Shown: positions 44,320-54,413, counted from the stretch's first letter. The stretch: DNA of 64,000 bases from Leptotrichia massiliensis (GCF_900104625.1 NZ_FNVZ01000002.1:39754-103753); one strand, 5' to 3'. Notes: generated by a model not told the origin, from the letters alone. Translations and numbers: made by a program.

Positions 44320-46512
44320 CTATTTTATTCCGTGTTTTACCCTGTCGTGCTCTTCAGCTTGCTTTGCACTGTTCCAGCTATCTAAATCTCCTGTGAGATA
44401 GCCTGTTATCCTTCTAATTCTAGAAATATTATGGCTTTTGCAAATTGGACATTCATCATAAATTATCGCTTCGGTTCCGCAATCTCTGCATCTGTCAACA
44501 GGGTGGTTTATCGATCCGTAGCCAATTCCCGTATCTTTCATTACTTTTACAATTTTTAGCATAACACCCATATTTTTACGAGCTTCCCCGTCCAGTTCCA
44601 CATAAGTGATATGCCCACCTTTTGTTAATTTATGAAACGGTGCCTCTTTTCTTATTTTATCAAAAAGACTGATTTCCTTTTTTACGTCAATATGGAATGA
44701 ATTTACGTAATAATCCCTGTCCGTGACATTTTTGATTACTCCAAAATCATTTTTATCAATACGTAAAAATCTTCCCGCTAGACTTTCTGCTGGAGTTGCC
44801 AAAATCGAATAGTTCAAATGATATTTGTCCCTAAACTCATCTGCAACTGTTCCCATTTTTTCAATCGTATCGTAAAGCACTTTATAGGCAATTTCGCTTG
44901 TTCCGTGTTCTGCATCAAATAAAGCGTACATTGCGTTTGCTCCACCTACAAATCCTATCGAAAGTGAACCTGAGTTTATCGCTTCTGCCACTTCCTCGTT
45001 CCCGTCTTTTAGACCAAGTCCCTTCCACAAGTTATTGCTTCTCATAAATGGGAATTGTTTTGCCAAAGCTGTTTTTTGGAAATTATAACGCTCGTAAAGC
45101 TGTTCTCCTGCAAGATAAGTCAGTTCCAATACTCTTTTTTGGAATTCCTTTGTCAGTAATTCTATTTTTTTATTATTTTTTTCTTCTTCATTTGCAAATT
45201 TTTTAGCTTTTTCCATTTCTGAAATTTCATTTTCCACATTTTTTCTTGTTAAAATGGCAACTCTAGGAAAATTTATGCTCGTAAACGATAAATTTCCACG
45301 TCCAAGACTGCTCTTTTCACCATTTATGTTTTCAAAGACACGTGTACGGCAACCCATTGTTGCAATTTCATACTTATATTTTTTAGGATCGTCCATTCTC
45401 CATTTTTCATGTTTATTAAATTCTGAATCTAAAAATACAAAGTTGGGAAATAGTCTTCTGCTGGAAGTTTCACAAGATAACAGCAATAAATCAAAATTTG
45501 GCGCTTCAAACTTTATTTTTTTATCTTCCAGTTCATTTTCATAAGAAATTTTTTGATTTTTTACACTTTTCAGTGCCTCATCAAAATCACTTTGAGCTAA
45601 ATTATAATCATTTTCAGTGTAATTAAGTCCTTCCTTCACTTTAAAAATCTGTATTGGGAAAATTGGAGTTTCATTTTTTCCAAGCCCGCTAGATGTCGCC
45701 TTTAACAGTTCACGAATCACCATTCGCCCTTCTTCTGAAGTGTCTGTTCCATAATTTATAGAAGAAAATACGACTTGATTCCCTCCACGTGAGTGCATTG
45801 TATTCAGATTGTGTAAAAATCCTTCCATTGCCTGATAAGTTTCATTTTTAGTATCTTCATAGGCTTCCACCAGCAATTTTATCAAATCATTTTTATTTAT
45901 TTCAAAATATTCTTCAAGCAATTTTATTTCATTTTCATTGCATTTAATTGATGAAATATTTTTTAACAAAAATTCTTTTGCATTATTTTCAAATTCTTTT
46001 GTAATTTCTACTCCATTTCTAATTTCAGCAAAACTCAAGATTCTTCTTTTTAAATGTCGTCTAAATGATTTTAACACACCTTTTGCCATGTAAAAATCAA
46101 ATGCGGGTATTGCCTGTCCACCATGCTGCTCATTCTGGTTTGTCTGAAAAATAATTGTAGCAAGAGTGGCATAAGTAGAAATGCTCTGTGCTTCCCGAAT
46201 ATATCCATGCTTAGTATAAAAACCCTTTTCAAACATATCTGCCAAGTCATACTGCAAACAAGTCGTAGTCTTACTGGAATAAAAATCCAAATCGTGAATA
46301 TGAATAAAGCCTTTTTCATGAGCCTCCTTGAATTTTGGAGATACCAAATTTTCCAAAGCATAAATCTTTGACACTTCACTTGCAAACTTCATCATTTGTC
46401 CAGCTGGAGTCATTGAAGACATATTGGCATTCTCATTACATGTGTCATTGCTCTCAACATTCACTATCCCTGCTATTATATTTTTCAAATTTTCTGTCAA
46501 TTGTGGTTGCAT
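44320..46512 (-). CDS. nrdD: Anaerobic (class III) ribonucleoside-triphosphate reductase
   Basis: 730 residues. It reduces ribonucleotides to deoxyribonucleotides under anaerobic conditions. Seen: FIHIHDLDFYSSKTTTCLQYDL, MHSRGGNQVVFSSINYGTD, the zinc site CRDCGTEAIIYDECPICK, and the glycyl-radical loop RITGYLTGDLDSWNSAKQ near the C-terminus. The N-terminus begins directly with the catalytic core; the ATP-cone that usually precedes it is not recognisable, so dATP control may be altered. The ATG follows GGGAGGAA. Upstream of nrdG. Confidence 0.96.
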   Translation of the reverse strand: MQPQLTENLKNIIAGIVNVESNDTCNENANMSSMTPAGQMMKFASEVSKIYALENLVSPKFKEAHEKGFIHIHDLDFYSSKTTTCLQYDLADMFEKGFYTKHGYIREAQSISTYATLATIIFQTNQNEQHGGQAIPAFDFYMAKGVLKSFRRHLKRRILSFAEIRNGVEITKEFENNAKEFLLKNISSIKCNENEIKLLEEYFEINKNDLIKLLVEAYEDTKNETYQAMEGFLHNLNTMHSRGGNQVVFSSINYGTDTSEEGRMVIRELLKATSSGLGKNETPIFPIQIFKVKEGLNYTENDYNLAQSDFDEALKSVKNQKISYENELEDKKIKFEAPNFDLLLLSCETSSRRLFPNFVFLDSEFNKHEKWRMDDPKKYKYEIATMGCRTRVFENINGEKSSLGRGNLSFTSINFPRVAILTRKNVENEISEMEKAKKFANEEEKNNKKIELLTKEFQKRVLELTYLAGEQLYERYNFQKTALAKQFPFMRSNNLWKGLGLKDGNEEVAEAINSGSLSIGFVGGANAMYALFDAEHGTSEIAYKVLYDTIEKMGTVADEFRDKYHLNYSILATPAESLAGRFLRIDKNDFGVIKNVTDRDYYVNSFHIDVKKEISLFDKIRKEAPFHKLTKGGHITYVELDGEARKNMGVMLKIVKVMKDTGIGYGSINHPVDRCRDCGTEAIIYDECPICKSHNISRIRRITGYLTGDLDSWNSAKQAEEHDRVKHGIK

Positions 46513-46896
46513 TTCTATTCCTCCCTCATTCTCTGTACCCAGTTTCCTATCTCTAAAAATTTACAAGCCATCAATTCCCAGTCCCCTTTTCATTATCAAT
46601 AATCCAAACGTATTTTTAACAAAAAACACTATATATAGTTAATATAACATAATGATAACACAATATTTTGTGTTTTTCAAGTTTTATAAAAAATATATAT
46701 ACTTCCATAAAAAGCCAATTTTACAAAATTTTTTCATTTTTTATCCCATTGTTTTTGATAAAAAAAATTTATTTATTTTCCTTTAATCATATATTTTATA
46801 AATTTTTTAACTCAAATTTTCTACATTTTCAAATACAATCTAATTTTTCTTCAATCTAAAATTTTTCATCAAAAGTTACTGGGATAATCTAAATGA
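46513..46896. other. Gene-free AT-rich stretch upstream of nrdD
   Basis: About 380 bases hold no credible gene. This should include the nrdD promoter on the minus strand. No clear NrdR box pair was recognised by eye. The far end leads into a short gene remnant. Confidence 0.4.
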
Positions 46897-46989
46897 GATA
46901 GAGATAATGATGAAAGAGGTATAGAATACTATAAAACAGCTAATGGTTATTATTGCTGCAAGGACAAATATGGGAATATAGTTTATTAA
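46897..46989 (+). pseudogene. Probable C-terminal gene remnant
   Basis: A short frame (after an in-frame TGA, ending TAA 46987) encodes DRDNDERGIEYYKTANGYY followed by CCKDKYGNIVY. It is protein-like and is followed by a plus-strand terminator, suggesting the tail of a lost plus-strand gene. No start codon or family is visible. Confidence 0.3.
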
Positions 46990-47024
46990 TGTACAATTTT
47001 GTAAGAATAATTTAATCTGTGTGA

Positions 47025-47053
47025 AAGTGGAATTTTAGAATTCTGCTTCTTTT
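47025..47053 (+). terminator. Plus-strand terminator after the remnant
   Basis: AAGTGGAATT (47025-47034) pairs with AATTCTGCTT (47039-47048), two wobble pairs, followed by a T-run on the plus strand. On the minus strand no T-run follows, so it is not obviously the MATE gene terminator. Confidence 0.6.
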
Positions 47054-48436
47054 TTATTTATGTCGTTTAATTTTTCTTTTCATAATCTCATTTTGATAAA
47101 GTTTTTTCAGATAAAAAATTGTCAAAATTCCAGCTACAATTTCTGCCATTGGAAAAGCAATCCAAACTCCGTTAATTCCCATTATTCCAGCAAGTAAATA
47201 TGAAAGTGGAAGAATAACAATCAATTGACGAATTAATGAAACAATAAGGCTAAATATACCTTTACCCAAAGCTTGAAATGTCCCACTTGAAACAATCGAA
47301 AACGGTGCTATCAAAAACGCAAAACTAATTATTCTAAGTGCAGGAATCCCAATTGAAAGCATATTATCTGAAGCATCAAACAATTTAAGAATTGGAACAG
47401 GCAAAGTTTGACAAAGAACAAATCCAGCAAACATAATACCAAATGCATAAATATTTGCCAATTTCACAGCTTTCAAAAGCCTTTTTATTTTCCCAGCACC
47501 ATAATTGTACGAAACAATTGAAATAACCGAATTGTTTAGCCCAAAAACGGGTAAAACAACAAAACTTTGCAACTTAAAATAAACTCCAAGTACAGCCGTC
47601 GCTGTCGTTGAAAATGAAGCCAAAAGATTATTTAACTGAAATATCATAAATGATGCCGCAGACTGCATAACTATTGATGGAAAACCAATTTCATAAATAT
47701 TCGCAATCGTCTTAAAATGCACCGCAAACTTTTTGATAGCAAAACGAACTTCGTGATTTTTCTTAATATTAAAATACAAAGCCATTAGCATTGCAACAGT
47801 CTGTCCAACAATCGTAGCCACAGCCGCACCAATAATCCCCATTTTTGGAAATCCTAAAAGTCCAAAAATAAAAATCGGATCAAATATAATATTTATAATC
47901 GCTCCTGTACTTTGCGTAATCATTGTATAAATCGTTTTCCCCGACGCAATCAGCATTCTCTCAAAAGTAATTTCCAAAATAATCGAAAAGGCAAAAATCG
48001 AACAAATACTCAAATACTGAATTCCATAAGTTTCAATAAGTCCTGAAGCCTTTTGAAACTCAAAATAAAATTTCGCAAAAAATAGCCCAAAAATAGCAAA
48101 CAAAATAGAATTCAAAATTCCTAAAAATATCCCATTATGCACAACCCGTGTTACACCTTTTTCATCTTTTGCTCCCAAATATCTCGCAATCAAAGCCGTT
48201 ATCCCTACACCAACTCCAGTCCCCGCCGAAATCATCAGATTCTGAGCAGGAAACGACATTGAAACTGCAGTAAGTGCCTCTTCATTAATTCTAGCCACAA
48301 AAAGACTGTCCACAATATTATAAAATGCCTGTACAAACATCGAAGTAATAAGTGGCAACGACATATTAATTATAAGTTTATTAATTGGCATTGTCCCCAT
48401 CTTATTCTCTAATTTCACTTTTTTTGCAATATCCAT
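47054..48436 (-). CDS. MATE-family multidrug/cation exporter
   Basis: 460 residues from ATG 48436 (the frame also allows a TTG three bases earlier). Twelve hydrophobic helices with the duplicated MatE domain: NMSLPLITSMFVQAFYNIVDS and VSMSFPAQNLMISAGTGVGV in the first half, IYEIGFPSIVMQSAASFM in the second. MATE proteins expel drugs or metabolites using Na+ or H+ gradients. Substrate unknown. Stands alone between remnant regions. Confidence 0.9.
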   Translation of the reverse strand: MDIAKKVKLENKMGTMPINKLIINMSLPLITSMFVQAFYNIVDSLFVARINEEALTAVSMSFPAQNLMISAGTGVGVGITALIARYLGAKDEKGVTRVVHNGIFLGILNSILFAIFGLFFAKFYFEFQKASGLIETYGIQYLSICSIFAFSIILEITFERMLIASGKTIYTMITQSTGAIINIIFDPIFIFGLLGFPKMGIIGAAVATIVGQTVAMLMALYFNIKKNHEVRFAIKKFAVHFKTIANIYEIGFPSIVMQSAASFMIFQLNNLLASFSTTATAVLGVYFKLQSFVVLPVFGLNNSVISIVSYNYGAGKIKRLLKAVKLANIYAFGIMFAGFVLCQTLPVPILKLFDASDNMLSIGIPALRIISFAFLIAPFSIVSSGTFQALGKGIFSLIVSLIRQLIVILPLSYLLAGIMGINGVWIAFPMAEIVAGILTIFYLKKLYQNEIMKRKIKRHK

Positions 48437-48439
48437 CAA

Positions 48440-49010
48440 AAATGTTCCTTTCTAAAATTTTTCATTATCATTAAATTTTTTTTTAAGTTTTCTCTTAATT
48501 ATAAAAGTCTAATTTTTTTATTTCAAAAGTTTTTACATTTATTATATCTTATAAATTCACAAAATTCAATATTTTCATTTTTAAACGAGATTTAGTATTA
48601 AATTAGTTTATTTAATAACAGTTTTTACTATTTTTATTGTATTTTTTCCTTATTTTTCGCAGGATTGCTCATTGCCGCAAATCCTTATCTTGCAATAAAT
48701 GTTTATCCTGATAATTAAAATTGTAGCAAGATTGCTACGCAATACCTATGGCTAGACTCTGACTTTTATTTTATTTAACCTTATGAAATTAAAATAACTG
48801 CTATTGCGAAAAAGGGCATGGCGTCTGATACCGTTACATTAAAAAAACTAAATATAAATGAAATCCAAGAAATAATCATTATTAACCAAAATAACCTTAT
48901 TGAATAATTGAATAATGAGAATTAAATTTTATAAAAATATATAGAAAAAACTTAAAAATAATGCTAAAATATTTACATAAAATTATGTTATATGAAAAAA
49001 AAATTTAATA
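48440..49010. other. Gene-free region between MATE gene and guaA, with repeat and relic
   Basis: About 570 bases. It holds repeat copy A (48651-48713), a short perfect palindrome GTAGCAA-GA-TTGCTAC (48723-48738), and an open plus-strand relic (about 48780-48907, including GMASDTVTLKKLNINEIQEI) with no ribosome site. These look like decayed mobile or gene material. The last 100 bases should contain the guaA promoter; no purine riboswitch was recognised. Confidence 0.4.
48651..48713 (+). repeat. Dispersed intergenic repeat, copy A
   Basis: About 55 bases with core AGGATTGCTCATTGC then GCAAAtCCTTATCTTGCA, nearly identical to copy B at 57450-57502 in the same orientation. Neither copy lies in a gene. 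It may be the end of a degraded insertion element or a small mobile repeat. Confidence 0.65.
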
Positions 49011-49024
49011 GATAGAGGTGGAAA

Positions 49025-50569
49025 GTGAAAGAGAAAATTATTATTATCGATTTTGGTTCACAATATAGCCAATTAATTGCCCGAAGAATTAGGGAAATGG
49101 AAGTTTATTGCGAAATTGTGCCTTTAATTGATGTTGAAAAAATAAAAAATGGAGAAGAAAAAGTAAAAGGAATTATCTTTTCAGGAGGTCCTGCTTCAGT
49201 TTATGAAAAAGACGCTCCAACTGTAAATCCTGAAGTATTTAACTTAAATCTTCCTATTTTGGGCATTTGCTACGGAATGCAATTAATTACACACTTAAAT
49301 GGCGGAAAAGTTGAAAAAGCTGATTCAAGGGAGTTTGGAAAAGCTGTATTAGAAGTAGAAAATAACAATAATCCTTTGTTTACAGGAGTAAAAAAATCTT
49401 CTAACATCTGGATGAGCCACAACGATCACATCACAGAATTGCCAACAGGCTTTGAAATTATCGCAAAAACAGATTCATCAATCGCCGCAATTACAAACAA
49501 CAACGGAATTTATGCACTTCAATTCCACCCAGAAGTAGTCCATTCTGAATGTGGAACACAAATTTTAGAAAACTTTGTATTTAATATCTGTAAATGCGAA
49601 AAAAACTGGAAAATTTCAAGTTTTATTACTGAAAAAACAAAATCCATCAAAGAAACTGTCGGAGATGAACACGTACTGCTTGCTCTTTCTGGTGGAGTAG
49701 ATTCATCAGTCGCCGCAGTTCTGATTAACAACGCAATAGGACATCAGCTTACTTGTATGTTTGTAGATACTGGTCTTCTAAGAAAAGATGAAGGAAAAAA
49801 AGTTCTTGAATATTACAAAAAGCACTTTGACTTAAACATTGTTTTCGTTGATGCAAAAGACAGATTTTTAAACAAATTAAAAGGTGTAGATGAGCCTGAA
49901 GCCAAGAGAAAAATCATTGGAAACGAATTTATCGAAGTATTTAACGAAGAAATCAGAAAACTTAAAGGACAGGAAGGTGCGAAATTCCTAGCACAAGGTA
50001 CAATCTATCCTGATGTAATCGAATCACAGTCTATAAAAGGCCCTTCTCACACAATAAAATCTCACCATAACGTAGGAGGATTGCCAGAAGACTTGCAATT
50101 TGAACTGTTAGAACCTTTAAAAGAATTATTTAAAGATGAAGTACGAAAAGTAGGACACGAACTTGGACTGCCTGACACAATTATAAAAAGACACCCATTC
50201 CCAGGCCCAGGACTTGGAATCAGAGTTATCGGAGAAGTAACCCCTGACAAAGTAAAAATTCTTCAAGAAGCCGACGACATCTTCATCACAGAATTAATGG
50301 CACAAGGACTTTACGACAAAGTAGATCAAGCATTCGTAACATTACTACCTGTAAAAACTGTCGGAGTTATGGGCGATCAAAGAACTTATGAATACGTAGC
50401 AGCTATTCGTTCAGTAAACACAATCGACTTCATGACTGCTACATGGTCAAAATTGCCTTACGAATTTCTTGAGGAAGTGTCAAATAAGATTATAAACAAA
50501 GTAAACGGAATAAATAGAATTGTGTATGATATTTCTTCTAAGCCGCCGGGAACGATTGAGTGGGAATAA
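49025..50569 (+). CDS. guaA: GMP synthase (glutamine-hydrolysing)
   Basis: 514 residues, start GTG after AGAGGTGG. The N-terminal class I glutamine amidotransferase has nucleophile Cys in LGICYGMQL and the His/Glu of [11 protein letters not shown]. The ATP-pyrophosphatase domain has the PP-loop [12 protein letters not shown]. The dimerisation domain ends [14 protein letters not shown]. It aminates XMP to GMP in the cytoplasm. Single gene followed by the Septu-like locus. Confidence 0.98.
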   Translation: MKEKIIIIDFGSQYSQLIARRIREMEVYCEIVPLIDVEKIKNGEEKVKGIIFSGGPASVYEKDAPTVNPEVFNLNLPILGICYGMQLITHLNGGKVEKADSREFGKAVLEVENNNNPLFTGVKKSSNIWMSHNDHITELPTGFEIIAKTDSSIAAITNNNGIYALQFHPEVVHSECGTQILENFVFNICKCEKNWKISSFITEKTKSIKETVGDEHVLLALSGGVDSSVAAVLINNAIGHQLTCMFVDTGLLRKDEGKKVLEYYKKHFDLNIVFVDAKDRFLNKLKGVDEPEAKRKIIGNEFIEVFNEEIRKLKGQEGAKFLAQGTIYPDVIESQSIKGPSHTIKSHHNVGGLPEDLQFELLEPLKELFKDEVRKVGHELGLPDTIIKRHPFPGPGLGIRVIGEVTPDKVKILQEADDIFITELMAQGLYDKVDQAFVTLLPVKTVGVMGDQRTYEYVAAIRSVNTIDFMTATWSKLPYEFLEEVSNKIINKVNGINRIVYDISSKPPGTIEWE

Positions 50570-50659
50570 TGGTTAAAATTAATTTTATTAACTTTAAATA
50601 CTTTTAAACATAAGAATATTTGTACTTTGTCTTAATAACAGAAAATATTTTTATGAAAG

Positions 50660-52285
50660 ATGGATGTAACTATGAATTTTAGATTTAAAAAAATAGATAA
50701 TTTAAGAGATATAAAAGAAGTTGGAATTGTTTATTTAGTTCCTGATAACTGGGATGATTATACGTATCGAACTTCTTTTGATTTATACTATCAAGTAGCT
50801 TCTAATTCCGAGATGATTTTTTTAGGAAAAATAAAAATTGGATGCATAGGTTTAGAAGATAAAGTTTCTGGAGAAACTTCGTATAACGGAAAGCCTTCTC
50901 ATGGAACAAAAGAATTAATTTCTCATAATATTTTTGATAAACTAGAAGAGCACTTCTTTTCTTTAGGTGAAGATGTTGAATATTATAAAAAAATTAACAA
51001 AGTTTTTGGAGAAAATAGCAAAGATTTTTATAGAAGTTTAAACGATCTTTCTTTTGATTTTGAAAGATTTAAAACTTTATATGAAAGTTATGAACCTTCC
51101 TTAATTAATTCTCTTATGAGAAGTCACTATGTTGCAAATATAGAACAATTTAATCGAATAATAAAAGGAGAAGCAGAATTAACAGAATATTCTTTTTCTT
51201 TCAAGTTAAATAATGAACAAGAAATAAAGATTGATGTTGTTCCCAATTCATTTCCACCTACTAATGTTCACGTTTTAATAGGAAGAAATGGAGTTGGCAA
51301 AACTTGGCTTTTACATAATATACTTTATCAATTGTTAAAAAATAGTGGTTTAGATTCTGAAATCTTTGATCAACCTTCTAAATATAAAGCAAGTGATGAA
51401 TTTTTTATCGAGTGTGAAAAAGATAATTTTGCAGGTGTTATTGGAATTTCATTTAGTTTATTTGACGATGCTTTTGCAATTACTTTAGAAGAAGGAAAAG
51501 AACTTGAAGCTTCAGAAAAATTTAATAAAATTTATCAATATATTGGTTCAATTAGTAAAAAACAAAAAAACGAAAAAACAAAAACTAAATCAGTTAATGA
51601 TATGAGTCAAGAATTTATCGAATCACTTGACAAAATAAAAAAAAATAAAAATTTGACAAATATGTATTTAGAGATTTGTAGAAATTTAAATTCTGACTCA
51701 ATCTTTCGTGATAACGAATTTATAAATATTCTAAAAAACTTTTTTGATAATGAAGAACAAAAAAATGAAAAAATATTAAAAAAGAATTTTAAAAAACTAA
51801 GTTCTGGACATATGATTATTATATTATCTTTGACATTATTATCAGAAAAAATACATGAAAAAACAATAGTTTTAATTGATGAACCAGAAACTCATTTACA
51901 TCCACCTTTACTTTCTCTATATATTAGAACACTTTCAGCATTATTAATTAAAAAAAATGCTGTAGCTATTATTGCAACACATTCTCCTATAATTCTTCAA
52001 GAAGTTCCTAAAAGTTGTGTAAATAAAATAAAAAGAATTGATAAAAATATGTACTTTGAAAAAATTTTAATTGAATCATTTGCAACTGATATTGATACTT
52101 TAACAAAGGATATTTTTGGATTTGAATTAATGGAAACAGGATTTTATAAACTTATAAAGGAAAATTTAGAAAATACATTTGAAGAAACCATAGAAAAATT
52201 TAATAATGAAATTGGTTTTTTAGGAAAAGTATTAATACAAAATTTGATAAGATTAAAGGAGAGAGAAAATGAAGAAATTAAATAA
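50660..52285 (+). CDS. Septu-like AAA/ABC ATPase (PtuA-type)
   Basis: 541 residues. The N-terminal 200 residues are not recognised. Then Walker A IGRNGVGKTWLL (GRNGVGKT at 208-215), a long charged helical insert (KKQKNEKTKTKSVNDMSQEF), ABC-like signature FKKLSSGHMIII, Walker B IVLIDEPETHLHPP (about 402-415) and IIATHSPIILQEVP. This is the AAA_21/OLD-type ATPase of defence systems. It overlaps the HNH gene by 17 bases, as in PtuA-PtuB of Septu. ATG 50660 has a weak ribosome site; ATG 50672 is possible. Confidence 0.8.
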   Translation: MDVTMNFRFKKIDNLRDIKEVGIVYLVPDNWDDYTYRTSFDLYYQVASNSEMIFLGKIKIGCIGLEDKVSGETSYNGKPSHGTKELISHNIFDKLEEHFFSLGEDVEYYKKINKVFGENSKDFYRSLNDLSFDFERFKTLYESYEPSLINSLMRSHYVANIEQFNRIIKGEAELTEYSFSFKLNNEQEIKIDVVPNSFPPTNVHVLIGRNGVGKTWLLHNILYQLLKNSGLDSEIFDQPSKYKASDEFFIECEKDNFAGVIGISFSLFDDAFAITLEEGKELEASEKFNKIYQYIGSISKKQKNEKTKTKSVNDMSQEFIESLDKIKKNKNLTNMYLEICRNLNSDSIFRDNEFINILKNFFDNEEQKNEKILKKNFKKLSSGHMIIILSLTLLSEKIHEKTIVLIDEPETHLHPPLLSLYIRTLSALLIKKNAVAIIATHSPIILQEVPKSCVNKIKRIDKNMYFEKILIESFATDIDTLTKDIFGFELMETGFYKLIKENLENTFEETIEKFNNEIGFLGKVLIQNLIRLKERENEEIK

Positions 52286-53102
52286 ACCTGATTTTGATAT
52301 TCAAGAAAATATCTTAAATTCGATGAAAGACATTTCTCCTGAAATTTTTGAAAAAATTATAAATAATTATAATTTTTATGAAGAAGTTCTTGAAAATATA
52401 AAAAAAATTATTTCCAAAGAAAAAGAACTAAAGGATAACAATAAAGATAAGGATTTTATAAATCTATATAAAAATCGTTTAGCAAAGAAAGATTCTTCTT
52501 CATATAAATATTACAAAAAAATACGCGAACAAACAAAAGAATGTCCTTATTGTAACCGCGGACAAGATGTTGCTGCATTAGATCATTATTTACCAAAAAG
52601 TTTTTTCCCTTCATTTTCTATTGTTATAAATAATTTAGTTCCAATATGTTATAACTGCAATAGTAAGTATAAAAACGATTTTTATCCCAAAAATGATAAA
52701 CCCGAAGAAAGAATACTCCACCCTTACTATGATATTGTTAAATTTGAAGATATTATAAAATCTTTAAAATGTGAGATTATTGAAGAAGAAGAAGCATTTG
52801 GTTTTAATTTTTTTTTCGATGATACAACACGGAATAATATTTTTTTTAAAACAATAAAATTTCATATAAATAAATTAGGACTTAACGAAGCATACACAAC
52901 CGACTTTACTGCTAAATTTTTTTCTTTCTTAAATTCAATTAAGGAAGATTCAAATTCATCAGAATCTGATATAAAAAAACGAATAAAAGATAAAATTTCG
53001 GAATCTAAATCAGAAGACAGACCTTGGTTCTATGTTGGTTTTTCCTCTCTTTTAAGTAACGAATGGTTTTTTAAAAACTATTCTTCTATAAAAGAAAAAT
53101 AA
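52269..53102 (+). CDS. Septu-like HNH endonuclease (PtuB-type)
   Basis: 277 residues; ATG after AAAGGAGAG inside the end of the ATPase gene. The HNH/zinc region is complete: ECPYC (Cys92, Cys95), LDHYLPKS with His106, then NNLVPICYNCNSKYKND (Asn121-122, Cys127, Cys130). N- and C-terminal regions are helical and Lys-rich. In Septu the nuclease works with the ATPase to stop phage. The C-terminal 100 residues (FYVGFSSLLSNEWFFKNY) are unfamiliar. A terminator follows. Confidence 0.82.
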   Translation: MKKLNKPDFDIQENILNSMKDISPEIFEKIINNYNFYEEVLENIKKIISKEKELKDNNKDKDFINLYKNRLAKKDSSSYKYYKKIREQTKECPYCNRGQDVAALDHYLPKSFFPSFSIVINNLVPICYNCNSKYKNDFYPKNDKPEERILHPYYDIVKFEDIIKSLKCEIIEEEEAFGFNFFFDDTTRNNIFFKTIKFHINKLGLNEAYTTDFTAKFFSFLNSIKEDSNSSESDIKKRIKDKISESKSEDRPWFYVGFSSLLSNEWFFKNYSSIKEK

Positions 53103-53160
53103 TAAGAACAACAAATTTCGGTTAGAAGAATAGTTACAACTTTATTTAATCTTTCTTTTT

Positions 53161-53207
53161 AAAACATAACTTTCAAACATCTTCAATTTGTTAGATTATG
53201 TTTTTTT
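53161..53207 (+). terminator. Terminator of the Septu-like operon
   Basis: AAAACATAA (53161-53169) pairs with TTATGTTTT (53196-53204), followed by T's. The loop is long (26 bases), so the hairpin is moderate. Confidence 0.5.
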
Positions 53208-53240
53208 ATCATTTATACATTATATTATATTATTACTTCT

Positions 53241-53552
53241 TTAGCTATTCCATATATATTCCTTCAAATCCACACAATCCTCCTCCCCCACAACAACCCC
53301 TTCCCTCTCCAGCATCCCTCTCTGCACTTCCTCAAAACTTTTAGCAAATTGTCCAAATCTGTTTACTACTCTATGGCAAGGGACATCATCGTAAAGACAA
53401 CTATGCATTGCGTAGCCGACTACTCTTGATAATCTGGGATTTCCTAGTAGATGTGCGATTTGTCCGTAAGTTGCGACTTTTCCGGCGAGGATTTTTCTTA
53501 CTATGTCGTAGATTTTTTCAAAGGTGTTTTTGTTTTCTTTAGATTTTTTCAT
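53241..53552 (-). CDS. Small MGMT-family protein (DNA alkyltransferase-like)
   Basis: 103 residues covering only the DNA-binding C-domain of O6-alkylguanine-DNA methyltransferase: helix-turn-helix GKVATYGQIAHLLGNPRLSR and VGYAMHSC, then active site VPCHRVVNRFGQ. Alkyltransferase-like (ATL) proteins of this size usually have Trp instead of the Cys; here the Cys is kept, so it may still transfer alkyl groups. It lacks the N-terminal domain. Start ATG 53552. Convergent with the Septu-like locus. Confidence 0.85.
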   Translation of the reverse strand: MKKSKENKNTFEKIYDIVRKILAGKVATYGQIAHLLGNPRLSRVVGYAMHSCLYDDVPCHRVVNRFGQFAKSFEEVQRGMLEREGVVVGEEDCVDLKEYIWNS

Positions 53553-53641
53553 ATTTTTATCCCTTGTTTTATTTGTATAGATTATTATATCATATTTTTA
53601 ATTTTTTATAAAACGGTATTAATTTTACTGTTAAAAAATTC

Positions 53642-53670
53642 TTGACATATTTAGAAAAATATTATATAAT
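53642..53670 (+). promoter_or_regulatory. Strong promoter of the lipoprotein gene
   Basis: TTGACA (53642-53647) and TATAAT (53665-53670) are 17 bases apart, a consensus sigma70-type promoter, 59 bases before the ATG. Confidence 0.8.
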
Positions 53671-53729
53671 TACGTTGAAATATAAACGGAAATTAATTTA
53701 CTTTAAAAATAAGATTTGGAGGTATCATA

Positions 53730-54257
53730 ATGAAAAAAATATGTTTAATTATAGCAATGTTGGCTATGGGGGTGTTATCTTGCGGAAATAACGACAATGA
53801 AAATTCTGCCACTGTACCTGAAAATAATACACAAAATGTTCAAAATCTGGAACAATCACAACAAACTGAAAATAAGGAAATATCCAGTAATGAAAATTCA
53901 AGTTCAGATGGAGAAGGCAATTACGCAAAAGGGATGGATGAAGAGTATACGACAGATGGTGATTTGCATGAAGACAAGTTTTTGAATAAAATATTTGGTT
54001 ACACAGATACATCTGAAAGCTTTAAAATTCAAAAAGACAGTCAAGGATATTTTTTAACAAGATATGTAGATGAATCTCCAGAACAGGATAATTCTGGTTC
54101 AAGAAAAGAAGAAATAGTAAGATTGAAATTAGAAAGAGGCACAATTCTTCAAGAAGTAAGCAATGAGCCTTTAGCTTATGCTTATGATACAAAATTAAAA
54201 AAAATGGTATTTTTAAACCCAGAGAATAATTACAGAATAATAATGGCAACTGATTAG
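53730..54257 (+). CDS. Lipoprotein of unknown function, 175 residues
   Basis: Signal MKKICLIIAMLAMGVLSCGN with lipobox LSC (Cys18). Residues 20-75 are Asn/Gln/Glu/Ser-rich and disordered. The rest (KFLNKIFGYTDTSESFKIQK, FLTRYVDESPEQ, VRLKLERGTILQEVSN) looks like a small beta-rich domain. The ATG follows TTGGAGGT and a consensus promoter, so expression may be high. No family recognised; probably membrane-anchored in the periplasm. Confidence 0.75.
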   Translation: MKKICLIIAMLAMGVLSCGNNDNENSATVPENNTQNVQNLEQSQQTENKEISSNENSSSDGEGNYAKGMDEEYTTDGDLHEDKFLNKIFGYTDTSESFKIQKDSQGYFLTRYVDESPEQDNSGSRKEEIVRLKLERGTILQEVSNEPLAYAYDTKLKKMVFLNPENNYRIIMATD

Positions 54258-54307
54258 ATTGAAATTTTCTCCATATTTTTTACTAAAAAAATCATTTTTA
54301 AAAAAAT

Positions 54308-54336
54308 TTGACAAAAGAAAAATAATGTCTTATAAT
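54308..54336 (+). promoter_or_regulatory. Strong promoter of the stand-alone SGNH gene
   Basis: TTGACA (54308-54313) and TATAAT (54331-54336) are 17 bases apart, about 80 bases before the ATG. Confidence 0.8.
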
Positions 54337-54413
54337 GTTATGTTTAAAAGTTTTTTTGAAAAAAAGTTTTATAAACAAAAATTATAGTAAAAAATACAAA
54401 AGGGAGAAAGATT

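Noticed and set aside
48908..49024. Purine riboswitch upstream of guaA
   Set aside because: No conserved three-way-junction core could be traced in this short AT-rich leader.
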